From: Thamnidium elegans
Taxonomy: Eukaryota > Mucoromycota > Mucoromycetes > Mucorales > Mucoraceae
Direction: 5' to 3'
NCBI GenBank assembly: GCA_025201345.1
Contig: JAIXMG010000015.1
Coordinates: 62,001-126,000 of the forward strand
DNA length: 64,000 nucleotides
Part shown: positions 46,228 through 58,377 of the stretch, in pieces
Numbering within the stretch: the stretch's first letter is position 1
How the letters are laid out: each line of letters starts with the position of its first letter
Notes under the pieces: model-generated
The model's input: only the letters and a program-made list of their open reading frames with translations
Databases searched by the model: none
Told to the model about the DNA's origin: nothing
Translations under genes and position numbers: made by a program

Positions 46228-46394
46228 ATTTTTATTTTATTTTACACTAAACGACGACAATTACAACCTATCCACAACATTACCATGACACTTAATTCCA
46301 TCCATTACTATTCTTACAGCTTTATTAATCTCAGGTTTTTAGACTTTTTTCGTTTATTTTATATTAAAAAAGGTTTTGTTAAAAAAAAATATTA

Positions 46395-46590
46395 CTAGTC
46401 TTTTGTATAAGCTGGTGGAGGTATTAAACAATCGTGACATAGTCCCTCATGAGTTGAAGTATTGGGATTATTATTATTAGTGTGATTATGAAAATGTAAT
46501 TCTTTGGCAGAAGGAGCAGATGGTTCTGGTGTTGGTACAAGAGATATAGGTGGTGGTGGTGGTATATCGTCGTCATCATCATCATCATCA

Positions 46591-46622
<32 letters not shown>

Positions 46623-46964
46623 GTCTATACTACTATCTGGTTGTTCTTGTTGAATACTATAATTACAATTACAATATGAATAATCTGTTGAACAAGATTT
46701 CTCATCATCATCATCATCACTATCATCTGAATCATTAGCATCAAACCCTTTATCCAGTCTCTTCTTTTGTTTACATTTATGTAGGTACCAATAAATCATA
46801 ATACCAACACCTAATGCAAACGATAGAGCTAATCCACCAGCTAAACTTAATACTACCGCTAACGTACGTAATTGTCTTTCATTTGTATGTAATCGATGTA
46901 ATAAAGTTGATGGTGAATCTTCAATAATAAATGTAGGTAAAGATGTTGCACTTTTTGTGGTCAT
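46395..46964 (-). CDS. Single-pass membrane protein with acidic tail and PPxY motif
   Basis: Single exon, 189 aa. A short N-terminal part without an obvious signal peptide is followed by one TM helix (about 36-61, VVLSLAGGLALSFALGVGIMIYWYL), a basic stop-transfer (HKCKQKKR) and a long cytosolic tail with poly-Asp, poly-Asn (N10 next to D9) and proline runs. The end, IPPPAYTKD, contains a PPxY motif, the ligand of WW domains of Rsp5/NEDD4 ubiquitin ligases. Such small TM-PPxY proteins often act as adaptors for ubiquitination of membrane cargo; that role is inference. The family itself is not recognised. Confidence 0.65.
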
Positions 46965-47535
46965 ATCATTTAAAACAAAAACATAATAATAATAAAGAAA
47001 AAAAAAGGGGGAAAATATACTTTTTTTTTAATTTTGTTTATTTTATTTTTTTTACCCCTTTCTTTTTGTTTGTATAGTTAAAATTGGACGGCACAATGCA
47101 TTCTTTGCAGTTAACCCTTTCTTTTTTTGTATAAATAGTATTTAAATTTTATTTTATTTGCAAGCACTAAAGTAAACATGTCTTTCTTTTTTACACTAGT
47201 TTTTGTCTCTCGGTAAAATATTAACTACAGTTGCATGATTCATGCCACAAAAAAAGTATAAAAAAATCCTTTATTATTTTACACCCTTTTTTGTAGCAGT
47301 AACATCCCCTTTCCCCCCTTTTTTTTTTCTTGTTAGCATTTTAGCGACGCAGCAAAATTCTACCATTTATATTATCTTTTTGTTGATACACTTTGACTCA
47401 CAATAAGAAAATACGTGTAACAAAAAAAAAAAGAAAAAAAAAAAAAAAAAAAGAGTCTAAGCCACTACTACATATTAAAATAAAAATCTCTATTTTAGAA
47501 GTTTTTTTTTTTTATATCTTTTTTTTAATTGTTAC
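46965..47535. promoter_or_regulatory. Divergent promoter region (membrane protein / cysteinyl-tRNA synthetase)
   Basis: No gene. T- and A-rich throughout, with a long A-rich block near 47421-47453. It must drive both flanking genes. No specific site was recognised. Confidence 0.45.
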
Positions 47536-50165
47536 ATGCGAATTACACCCGTTGTAACATTATTTATACGTACATTTAATCTAGCTCCAAAGTTTAAACC
47601 AACCATCTATAGACGCTTTTTACATTCCACCATGTCAACTGAAGCCAGTGTCAAATCGAGACAACAACCTAAATGGCATGTACCTGCTGCTCAACCAGTA
47701 CCTGTCCTCAAGTTCCAAAACTCACTTACCAAAACCAAGGTACAATTTTATAACACACCACACATACACAACAACATATATAAACATATTTTTATTTTTA
47801 TTATAAATAGACCGAGTTTATTCCTAAGCAAGGTAGAAGAGTTACATGGTACAACTGTGGCCCCACCGTCTACGACGCGTCTCATATGGGTCATGCACGT
47901 ACCTACTTAACCATGGATATCATCCGTCGTGTATTAGAAGATTATTTTAAATATGACGTATTATTTGTTCAAAACGTAACTGATATTGACGACAAGATTA
48001 TTTTACGTGCACGTCAAGAATATCTTTTCAAAGAATTAAAGAAACAAGTAACCGAATTATCTCCTGCTTTAATTGCTGATGCTGAAGAAGCTTGGTCAGA
48101 GTACGCAACTTCCAAATTAAAGAAATTGGATGCTGCTTTAGTTACTTTAGCTACTTCTAATTGGATCGAGTTTACTAAAAAGATGACACCTGAGGAAATC
48201 GAAAAGGCTATTTTAGTTGAACCCAAGTATAAAATGACATTTACTGCTTTGGTAAGGATAATTATTTACATGTATAAAAAAAAGAGAGAGAAAGGGTATA
48301 TTGAATATGTGCGTGTGTTAGGATAATGCATATAAGGCTATTCAAACTGCCAAGGATAATTTGTCAAAGGGTATCAAGACAAAAGAATCTGCTGAACAAC
48401 TTATTGATGCTTCTCAAGATACACTTTCCAACTGGTTAGATGCCAGAGTAAGTTTTTTTTTTGATTTTCACCTTCTTTTAGATAGGCATGTATTAACGAT
48501 TTGATGTGGAAATAGAAAGGTTTAGAGGTCAACGATCCCAAGGTATTCCGTGAACTTCCTGCATTCTGGGAAGCTAAATACTTTGAAGACATGGAAGCCT
48601 TAAACGTTCGTGCTCCTGACGTTCAAACCCGTGTCAGTGAATACGTTCCCGAGATTATCGAATTTGTTCAAAAGATTATTGACAATGGATACGCATACGA
48701 AGTAGATGGCTCTGTTTACTTTGACACAGCACGTTACGACGGACACAACGGTCATCATTATGCCAAGCTTGAACCTTGGTCTAAGGGTGATACCGAATTG
48801 ATTGAGGATGGTGAAGGATCATTAGGTAGTAAACTTGTCGGTAAAAAAAACCCCAGTGATTTTGCATTATGGAAGACCTCCAAGCCCGGAGAACCAGTCT
48901 GGGACTCCCCATGGTCTCAAGGTCGTCCCGGATGGCACATTGAGTGTTCCGTCATGGCCGGTGCCATCCTTGGCGAAACCATGGATATTCACTCTGGTGG
49001 TGTCGATTTAGCTTTCCCTCACCATGACAACGAAATTGCACAATCCGAAGCTCATTATGGTTGTAACCAATGGGTCAATTACTTTTTACATGCAGGTCAT
49101 TTGCATGTCGAAGGTCAAAAGATGAGTAAGAGTTTAAAGAACTTTATTACCATTCAAGAAGCTCTTGAAACCTACACCGCCCGTCAACTTCGTCTCTTTT
49201 TCTTGTTACATCAATGGGACGCCAAGATGGATTTCAAAAAATCTCGTATGCATGAAACTGTCATGTTGGAACAAACCATGAAGAACTTCTTTGATAACAC
49301 CAAGGCACTTTTAAACAAAGTACAAAACGATGGATCTCGTGGTGCTACTGAGTTACCTAACGGTGGTATCACTCATCGTTACAGAGACGCTGAAAAGGAA
49401 TTATTAAACATCTTACAAGATAAGCAAGACAGTGTTCATGCTGCTCTTTGTGATTCTATCAACACACCCAAGGTAATGGATGAAGTGATGGAATTGGTCA
49501 ACTATACCAACAAGTACATGACCTCTGCTGGTGCCAAGAACGTTAATATTCTTTTATTAAACAAGGTAGCCAAATGGATTACTTCTCTTATGAAGATCTT
49601 TGGTGTTGCCGATGACGGTGCCGAAATTGGTTTTGGTTCTGTTGCTGGACAATCTGGAAATGCAGAAGAGATCTTGATGCCCTACTTGCAAACACTTTCT
49701 ACCTTCAGAGATCAAGTACGTATTGGTGCTCGTAACAAGGTAGAACATACCGAGTTCTTAAAGTTATGTGATGATCTTCGTGATAACCAATTGGTTGAAT
49801 TAAGTGTCTCTTTAGATGATCAAGAAGATGGTATTGCTCTTGTTAAATTGGTACCTCGTGAAGAACTTATTCAAGCTCGTGAAAAGAAATTAGCTATTGC
49901 TGCTGAAAAGGAAGCAAAAAAAGCTGCTGCTGCTGCTGAACGTGAACGTAAACGTTTAGAGAAATTGGAAAAGGGTAAACTTGCTCCTCAAGACTTATTC
50001 AAGAGCTCTGGTGAGTTCTCCAAGTTTGATGAGGCTGGTTTCCCTACCCATACTAAAGATGGTGAGGAAATCACAAAGAGTAGAAAGAAGAAGGCTCAAA
50101 AGGAATGGGACATGCAAAAGAAACTTCATGAAGAATATCTTAAAGAATTTGGAACCACTGCTTAA
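47536..50165 (+). CDS. CARS: Cysteinyl-tRNA synthetase
   Basis: Four exons: 47536-47739, 47811-48251, 48322-48447, 48516-50165; 806 aa, the eukaryotic cytosolic length. Class I features: [19 protein letters not shown] (HIGH motif as SHMGH, with a zinc cysteine), further zinc ligands in [10 protein letters not shown] and [25 protein letters not shown] (KMSKS loop), and a eukaryote-specific insertion (about 125-250) and basic C-terminus ([20 protein letters not shown]). It charges tRNA-Cys. The first 32 residues ([23 protein letters not shown]) look like a mitochondrial presequence; an internal ATG at 47632 (MSTEASVKS) would give the cytosolic form, so one gene probably serves both compartments. 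Confidence 0.95.
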
Positions 50166-50449
50166 AAAAAAAGAAAATTTTTGCTCTATTGCATATTTCA
50201 AGCCTTTCCATTGTTATTTATAATAATTATTTATTTATTTTAATCAGTGAAAGAATGAAAATGTAGTTTTTTTTTTTTTTTTTTTTTTTGGTTTTTTCTT
50301 TTTTATACTTTACTTGTTATAAAGTGAATAAGAGAAGGGGGGTTGTGTATTTCTTTTATAGAAAAAAAAAAAGAAAAAAAAAAGAGGGAATAGTGAAGTT
50401 TTTTTTATATTTACAGAAAGTGTGTGAGTGTGTTATTAAATTATTTTAC

Positions 50450-51660
50450 TTAGAAATCAGCATCTAAAGTAAAGGTCTTTTCAACAGGAGTCTTGTTCAT
50501 AACACCAGCACGTTGATAGTCAGAAACACGCTTCTCAAAGAAGTTTGTCTTTCCTTGAAGAGAGATCATATCCATAAAATCAAAGGGGTTTGTAACATTA
50601 TAGATCTTATCAAAGCCAAGTGCCACCATTAATCTATCGGCAACGAATTCGATATATTGGCACATAAGTACAGCGTTCATACCAATCAAGTTAACAGGTA
50701 AAGCATCAGTCAAGAACTCTTGTTCAATACCAACAGCTTCAACAATAATACTCTTGACACGTTCTTCGCTAGGTTGCTTACGAATATGAGTGAATAAGAG
50801 ACAAGCAAAATCAGTATGGAGACCTTCATCACGACTGATAAGTTCGTTACTGAAAGTCAATCCAGGCATAAGGCCACGCTTCTTGAGCCAGAAGATGGAG
50901 GCAAAAGACCCAGAGAAGAAGATACCTTCAACAGCAGCAAAAGCAACTAATCTTTCGGCGAAAGAATCATTACCAGAGATCCACTTGAAAGCCCAATCAG
51001 CCTTTTTCTTAATACAAGGAACTAATTTTTTTAAAAAAAAAAAATTAGTAATCAAATGTGGGTGATAATAAACACAAAAAACTTACTAGTTTCAATAGCA
51101 TCAAAAAGCATTTCTTTTTCTTGTGTATCCTTGATATAAGTATCAATCAAGAGACTATAAGTTTCAGCATGAATGTTCTCAATAGCCATTTGGAAACCAT
51201 AGAAACATTTAGCTTCAGGGATCTTAACTTCATCACAGAAGTTTTGTACTAAATTTTCATTTACAACACCATCTGCACTAGCAAAGAATGCTAAGACACG
51301 AGAGATAAAGAATCTTTCGTTATCATTCATCTTTGTTTCCCAATCATGTTGGTCTTTAGATAAATCAATTTCTTCGGCTGTCCAGAAAGAGGCTTCAGCC
51401 TTCTTATAGAATTGCCAGATCTATTTCATTTAAGTATTAATATTACTATTAAATATATATATGTATACAATTTTATTTTTCTTTTCTTTTTTCTTTTTTT
51501 TTACCTCATGATATTTAATAGGGAATAAGCAGAAACGTCTGGTACTATCTCTAAGAATTTCTTCAACTTCATCTCCTTCAGCTTGATTCAACTTTTTAAT
51601 TTGAACATCGTCAACAGACAACTTGGATAACTGATCGGTAACTTCAATAGTGGCGGCCAT
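50450..51660 (-). CDS. RNR2: Ribonucleotide reductase small subunit (R2)
   Basis: Three exons: 51505-51660, 51087-51420, 50450-51021; 353 aa. Diiron ligands are visible: [11 protein letters not shown] (Asp), [13 protein letters not shown] (Glu, His), [10 protein letters not shown] (Glu) and [12 protein letters not shown] (Glu, His). The C-terminal peptide FTLDADF is the conserved tail that docks on the large subunit. It supplies the tyrosyl radical for dNTP synthesis. The N-terminal extension is shorter than in yeast Rnr2. An upstream in-frame methionine at 51759 adds a serine-rich low-complexity segment and is less likely. Convergent with cysteinyl-tRNA synthetase, with 284 bp between stops. 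Confidence 0.96.
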
Positions 51661-53400
51661 ATTTTTAACAGAGACAGAGACAGACAAAGAGAGAGACAGA
51701 GAGTGAGAGACTGGTGAAGAAGAAGAAGAAGAAGAGGTTTGAGTCCTCTTTTTTCCCATTTATTTATAACTTTTTTTTTTTTTATATATTTTACGTGACT
51801 GGGTGATAAAAAATTTTGGAAGTCGCGTTTTTCTTTTTTTTTTTACAATATAAGACGTGTTGTTTAGAAGGAACGCGGTGTATGTTTTTCCGTGTACAAC
51901 ATGCACTAAAAAGAATAAAAAATTACGAGTCCATTCCAGTGAATATATTTGTATTATCTCCCCTCTTATATTTACAGCTTGAATTTATTTTATTTTAATT
52001 ATATTAACTTGGATACAGCTTTTTTTTTTAACTCTGTGTAGGAACATTTATCTTTGTATATCCGTGCACACTAAAATAAAATTATCCCGCAGAATAAGGA
52101 GAAAACGGAATTAATTAACACGCCAGTTTGTTTTTTTATAATTTAAAAAAGACGCGTTTTAGGAAAAGATTGAGATTGTTTGCAGATCTATAAATATATA
52201 TGCGATTCTCTTTCAGGATTAGTTTCTTTAAAAGCATGACTGTCTCATAGTAACCATGGCAACCATAGCAAAGAACGAGAGCTCACGTGCAAAAATGCGC
52301 TTTTTAAAAATATAGTTGTTTATTAAATACGCGAGGCAATTATCCTTCGAAATATGATTAGCTAGCGTCTACAGTTACTGGTGAATCTTTTTTAGAATAA
52401 ATCTTTTTTTTTTTTACACTAACAGTAGACCGAAATTGTTCTACTGAGTCAAGTTCTGGAGAGTAACAATGTGGTAAGTACAACTAAGGTAAACGCTATT
52501 TATCCTTGTAATACTTTTTGCTACGAAGCAAAGGTTAAAATTTTAATGGGAATCTTGATACGCAATCAATTTACGCGATCTGTTAAATAAGTGTGGCTCA
52601 CAGTATCCGTTTACACCGACATCACACAGGAAAATATTCTTTCTGAAAGGCGTACACATACTGTATAAAAAGATACTTTTCCTGTATAAGAATTAATTTT
52701 TTTAAAAGTAAAAAGTAAAAAAATAAAAAAATATTGGTAAAAAAAAAGACGAAATAAAAGATCAATTATACTCACACACTCGTATCTATACACTAACAAA
52801 AGAAAAACTCGTTTTTACATACATTTATATTGAAATATCTGTACTTAATGATGAACTTATTTAATTCATGCGGCAAACCTGTTTTTATGAGTAAACGAAA
52901 TAGAACGTCGTAAAATAAGAATCAATTATCATGGCGTATTTACGCAAGTTGTTTCAACTTATTTCATGCAAGCGAATTTACTTCTTTTTTATAGTAGCCA
53001 TGACAACCACAGAGAGTTCATGCGTAAAAATGCGTTCCAAGAAAATATAAATACAGTTGTTAAAATTATACCTAAAAGAGAACGATGAGACGATTGACAA
53101 AAATAGCCGTAAGCGCATTTATTGGAGAGGTAATTACATATGACAGTGTTAGAGGTACACTTGATACTTGCGTAAAAAAAACAAATCAATCTCCAACCTT
53201 TGACTTAATAAACATGTCTATTTTTTTTACATACAGGTCCAAATCAACCGTGAATTTGCCACCAATTGGAGTTCCCCGTAAGGGCCCAAAAAAAAAATTG
53301 AGCCCCAGCCAAAATCAAATTTGAGTGTGGAAAACTACACATGTGATTTTCTCTCTCTCTCTCTCGTTTTATTTCTTTTTACCATTACGTGTTATCTTTA
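51661..53400. other. Gene-free stretch with a diverged direct repeat
   Basis: No gene supported. Blocks near 52245-52325 (aaccatggcaaccatag...gagctcacgtgcaaaaatgcgc) and 52994-53065 (agccatgacaaccacag...agttcatgcgtaaaaatgcg) are similar, about 745 bp apart. The proximal part contains the RNR promoter on one side and the ACBP promoter on the other, including a CT repeat at 53350-53364. Confidence 0.5.
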
Positions 53401-55316
53401 ATGGCAAACATTCCACCACACTATACTGACCGGTTTATACTACAACGATATAATAAAGCACTACATATAGTTCAAAATTTACCTGCTAGTTCAAACTTTC
53501 AACCTACCAAGAGTCAAAAGTTAGAAGTAAAGTTTTTTTTTTTGGAAATATAAAAAAAAAGAGAGAGAAAGAGAGAGAGAAAAAAACTTACTTACCTTAA
53601 TTTATCGTTATCTGTAATAGCTATATTCGTTATATAAACAAGTATCTCAAGGTGATATAAATACACAACGACCTGGTTTATTTGACGTAGTTGGTAGAGC
53701 AAAGTGGTAACATATAAAAAAAAGACCAATTGATTTCCAATTATGTATAATAATATTAGTGATATAAAGGGATGCTTGGAAAAAACTAGAAGGCATTACA
53801 GTTTTAGAAGCAAGGCATATTTATGTCGAATCTTTATTAAGAGTGGCAGCTGAGGTAATAAAAAAAATTCCAAATTTGGGTTATACCAGCTCGATTAACC
53901 CATGAGTTTTTTTTTTTTTTAGGCATATAAAAAAAATATTGGTAGAGAGGAAGCACAACAAATTATACATACATTTGCTATAATGAGACCATCAGGAGAC
54001 GATGATAGTGATGATCTTGATACAGACGATACATCAAATCAAGAAGATGATGATGACGATGATGAAGGTAATAAAAAAAAACCTATGCTTTATATATATA
54101 TATATATTATAGACTGATCGCTAACCTTAAAAAAGATGAAGAGGAACAAGCATATCTTCGAGATATCCAAGAAAGTAGTAACGGCTCATCATTGCGAGCA
54201 GTTGCACCAGACCGACAAAGATTAACATCACCAGTTTTATCTCGATCCAATAACCATCGGCCCTCATCCGTAGCTTCTGTACGAACGATGGTAACTGCAC
54301 CAACCACTCGACCACCATCTGCTGCCAATAGTGTTACTAGTGGGGTAAGATCCACAAGATTTGGGCCAAGTAATTATCGCGGAAATGAAAAGAGACCACA
54401 ACACATGACGCGAGATGTGTTACCAGAAAACAAGGACACCTTTATTGAAGAAGAATTTGATCATAGTGTAAACCCATGGCAACACATCCCCACTACGCAT
54501 TCTAATAAAAATATACAATCCACCAGTAGTAGCGAAGATAGTATTGAAAACAATAGATCTAATAATACAAAGTCTTCTAATCTATTAAGACTGCCCTCCC
54601 CTATGTTTAATCGTCAACAACAACAACAACAAAGATTAAGCTCTTTAGCTTCTCCTTCTCCTCCACCTTATCCACAACATTTACAAATTATGACACCTAT
54701 TCACCAAAATCAATATAACCAATCGCCTGTTCCTGGTTCGAGTACTTCTTCATCTGTTACTGCTACTCCTCAATTACATAATATGGCTCCAGGCGATCGA
54801 AGTGTATATACACCAACCGATTCTAGATCAGTTAGTCGTACCCAATCACGTTATGATACTAGTCAACAATACACATCTGTTGTTGCATTAGGCCCTGCAA
54901 CCAAGCGAGCCTTAGAATCCTTACAAAGCGAAATAATTGCTTTAAATGAACGTATTGACGATCTTCGTAAAGAATTAGTAGAACGAGATAGACAACGTGC
55001 TATTAAACGAAAATCAGATACAGAAGAAGAAACAGAACCTGAATCAGATGATATGGGTGATGGTTGGAAATGGGTAATTAAGGTAAGGAGCCCTTCTTAT
55101 AAAATACCTCTGTTGTTAATATGTAAAATTAAAAAAATATTTTATATACCTTTAGGCTGCTTTGAAATATGCTAGTGTTAATCTTATGACAGGATTTATT
55201 CTATTTTTTATCTTGTATAAAAGTAGAAGTCCTATTGCTTATGCTGTATTGAAACAAACAGGAAAGTATTGGCAAACATTTAGGCTTCGCGCGCTTATTA
55301 GTAATGTCGTTGTATA
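53401..55316 (+). CDS. Membrane-anchored acyl-CoA-binding protein (ACBD5/Atg37-like)
   Basis: Six exons: 53401-53526, 53621-53706, 53770-53855, 53923-54067, 54136-55082, 55156-55316; 516 aa. The N-terminal ACBP domain (about 1-95) is clear: RFILQRYNKALHIVQNLP, LYSLYKQVSQGDINTQRPG, FDVVGRAKWDAWKKLEG, ARHIYVESLLRVA. An acidic patch, a long disordered Ser/Gln-rich region, a coiled coil (about 400-440, ALESLQSEIIALNERIDDLR) and a near-C-terminal TM helix (NLMTGFILFFILYK) follow. The same layout is found in ACBD5 and fungal Atg37, peroxisomal tail-anchored proteins that bind acyl-CoA and act in peroxisome contact or pexophagy. The ortholog choice is inference. Confidence 0.85.
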
Positions 55317-56177
55317 ATTTTTTTTTTTTTTTTTTTTGGGAAAAAGTGTCTTATGAAACTCCCTTTTTTTTTCTCTTTGTGTTTATGACCGGGGACAATT
55401 TAATATATATAATGCAACCTTACTAATAAATAATGAGTAATGCAAAAAGAAATTACGGAGAAGCGTTACTGTCAAAGTTTACCCCATTTGTGTCACTCTA
55501 TTGTTATTACATGTAAAAAAAAACCATGCGTTTAATCATGGTATACTTGTAGATGCTTGTATATTGCTTGTTGGGAATGAGATAGACCTATTATATAAAT
55601 CATTGTGATATCTACTATTTTAAAAAAAAAGCCTTTTTTATAGGCAAATTAACGCAGATCACGGAGTATGTGTAGTGTAGCTTTGGACTGCGGTCCGTTT
55701 TTTTCTATTACTTTTTCATTGAGTAACTCGGATATAGTCAACATTTATCAACAGGTTTTTGATTTAACAAGTTTACCTTATAGTTAAGCCCTTTAGATTT
55801 ACGTACGCTTAAATAAGTGATAGCGCTTAGAACTTGGGATGTTTTTTGCTAACCTGTATGCATGAAAATTTTCTACATTCTCTTCGTCCAATATAAAAAT
55901 CCATCCAATCTTTCCATAAGCCAGAAATCTAAAGAAAATGATATTAGTTTATTTAGTTAGGAAATGATATCAATGCTTACTTTACTATTGGGCTATCCCT
56001 TCTTATTTAAATGCTTAGTAGAAGCATTATCATTGCTTTCAAGACTGCGCTTTTTATCATTACAACTTTGGCGACAGTTACCTTCATTCGCTTTTGTTTA
56101 ACATATAAATATACTAATTAGAGTTTATATTATCAAATATACCAATATTAAAAAAAATCACATTATCACCAAAGCAT
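55317..56177. other. Gene-free stretch
   Basis: AT-rich, no gene supported apart from the 3' end of the acyl-CoA-binding gene. Confidence 0.5.
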
Positions 56178-56282
56178 ATGTTGCCAGCCGTACTGTTGTA
56201 CATGATAATACCATTGTTATTAACTGGACTATTGATATTTTCTTTTGTTCTTTTTGCCTTCATCGCAATTTTGGAAGGCTGA
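56178..56282 (+). CDS. Candidate 34-aa hydrophobic peptide
   Basis: ATG to TGA, 34 codons. The residues are almost wholly hydrophobic (MLPAVLLYMIIPLLLTGLLI, then FSFVLFAFIAIL, ending EG), enough for one TM helix. No homologue is recognised and the region is gene-poor, so it may be chance or an exon of an unrecognised gene. Confidence 0.2.
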   Translation: MLPAVLLYMIIPLLLTGLLIFSFVLFAFIAILEG

Positions 56283-56480
56283 ATAATAGTAATAACTAAA
56301 TTAGCTTATCATATATGCGTTTAGGTTTTTGTACTTTACCAAGCTATTCTGGAGTTCGGTAGCGTAGTTTCTTACTTTGATCGGTACTTCTGAACTTAAG
56401 AGCCACTGGATATCGTTAACATAATCATCTTGTATAGGTTTATAATTTTTAAATTTATTGATATTTTGGTTAATTCTGTT

Positions 56481-56795
56481 TACACCACCCAGTGCCAATT
56501 TAGGGAAATTCCTGCATCGACGCCACCATATCATAAGGAAATATTTTGACATTCGATTATATAAAAAATGCTTGCTTGTATATGGATTCATTGATAAAAA
56601 AAAAAAGGAAAAGAAAAGGATGGAATAAATATCATGATAAAAAGGGGTTATTTAACTATGATAAAAAAGATTTATTTAATTATTATGATGTATTTACTTT
56701 CTCATGTAATCATACATAATTAAAAACTTGTTTTTTACCTGTTATTTGTTGGAGGTGCACCAAAAAATTACGCCATAAATTGGCACTGGTGGTAC
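56481..56795 (+). mobile_element. MITE-like element, copy 2
   Basis: Left end TACACCACCCAGTGCCAATTTA and right end TAAATTGGCACTGGTGGTA are inverted complements. The interior matches copy 1 (34616-34919) and copy 3 (38490-38785), including the ggaaaagaaaagg and atgataaaa..ggttatttaa blocks. Confidence 0.8.
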
Positions 56796-57420
56796 CTTTT
56801 TATTAATACTATTTGCTTGAGGATCTAAATGCATAATTATATGTTTTCGTTAAAAAATTGAATGTGTTTTTCCGGACTATCCATCACCATTACGAAAAAA
56901 CATGGCCCTGTTGGGATTTATGTCTCGACAAAAGCTTGATCTGCATGGTAGGGCTTCTGTAGCATGTTTAACGAGTGGGTTATGTACAATTTCCGTGGGC
57001 TTGGTAGAATCCTTAATTCTGTGACGCGGCTAATGGCGACACCACCCAGAGTTGGCTTTCTTTAAACAGAAAGGTATTCATCGAAATTATTGTAATGAAA
57101 ATGGAGTAAGCAAAGAATAAGGCCACAGTCTGCATGGTAGGGCATACTTTTTTTTTAAGGTAACATGCAATGGCCGCTCCACTGTGAACAAATCTCCGTG
57201 GACTTGGCAGATTCCCTAACCTGTGACGCAACCATGGGTAAGAGTTGACTCTTCAAGAGGTGTTCATCGAGATTTGTTTTGCTTTATCACTTTGCTTACA
57301 GTTGTTAACGGTGGCTTGCTACAAAATGTATATGATCAATTTTTTTATTGAAGCAACGGTTTCGATTAACTTTTTTATTAATACTATTTGCTTTAGGATC
57401 TAAATTATCTGTTGCAATTG
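56796..57420. repeat. Degenerate direct repeats downstream of MITE copy 2
   Basis: The block tttttattaatactatttgct..aggatctaaat occurs near 56797-56832 and 57369-57405. Blocks beginning ctgcatggtagggc at 56941 and 57131 both continue to ccgtgg.cttggcag/agaat.c, tgtgacgc and gttcatcga, about 190 bp apart. This is a locally duplicated, decayed sequence. No gene. Confidence 0.55.
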
Positions 57421-57652
57421 GTATATTTACTACATCTGTATGCTACTTAAGTATCTAGTTGTATATGTAATAATAATAAAAACATATATTTCCGCGAGCC
57501 CAAACACTTCTCTTGTAACTGTAACATATAAAATTATCTTGCTATTTCTTAACCTCAAGGTAACCAAAAATCATAAACTTTTACTGGTTATTGAAAGTAA
57601 ATGCCAATCAAACAAATTTTAAGGTGTAACTAACAATCTGTTTTTCTTAATA

Positions 57653-58375
57653 GTGCTTATTAGAAGATTCTGTTGAAAGCATTTTCAAGCTCAAAGAAGA
57701 ACATTTGGAAAAGTTAAAAGAATTAAGATTTGCTTCTTTTCCCTCGGAAAATCTTCCTACAAGTATTCTGAAATTAGTCGAAGAGGAAGATAAGGCTGGA
57801 ATGCATCAACTTGGCCCATTTTATGAATAAAATATTTCTATGTATAACCTCATTTGTCATCAAATGGTATCCGTCTTTATTGCGTTACCCAATTCAACTG
57901 TCATTAAAGTATCCTTTTTTTATAAATTTATACAAACTAATAAAGATTATTTTATTTAAGAATTTTATCAAGTTTCAAGTACAAATTGACGGTAGGCCTC
58001 TTATTAGTAATACCTCCTCCAAGAAGTGAGCTTTGTCCCCCTGAAACACCTGCATTCACAGAATCTGTCACTAGCAGCTCAGTATGTGAAAGAAGTGAGT
58101 CTTCAAGAGCAACTGTAAAGCCAGTACATGGTAGACTAGTCTTAACTGTAGAAAGTTATGCCGCTTAAAAGACCAAGTTGGATACTTTTTATAAAATAAT
58201 GGGTAAACACAAGATACATGGTCAATATTGAAGAGCTTAATTGGAAAGAACTCAGTAAATGTTTGGAGAAGATTAAACTCAATTATGCCAGTATGAGATC
58301 TCCTTTAGATCCAGATTCTAAAGGTTATGTCTTCTATGATATTACTGGTAGCTTCGCCATTGACAGTTTGGAATA
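57653..58375 (+). pseudogene. Unassigned coding fragments
   Basis: Two coding-like stretches: LEDSVESIFKLKEEHLEKLK through LPTSILKLVEEEDKAG (57656-57829), and IEELNWKELSKCLEKIKLNY through YVFYDITGSFAIDSLE to a TAA (58224-58377). Between them lies a Ser/Pro-rich frame (58026-58168). No start or splice structure joins them with confidence. This is probably the remains of an unknown gene. Confidence 0.3.
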
Positions 58376-58377
58376 AG

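Noticed and set aside
46550..46738. Histidine/tyrosine-rich + strand frame opposite the TM protein
   Set aside because: Shadow of the poly-Asp/poly-Asn codons of the real gene on the other strand.
51661..51759. N-terminal extension of ribonucleotide reductase from ATG at 51759
   Set aside because: Serine-repeat low-complexity sequence unlike the family; [10 protein letters not shown] gives a normal start.
54107..54355. Minus-strand frames opposite the acyl-CoA-binding protein gene
   Set aside because: They lie wholly inside a well-supported + strand exon and have no motif of their own.
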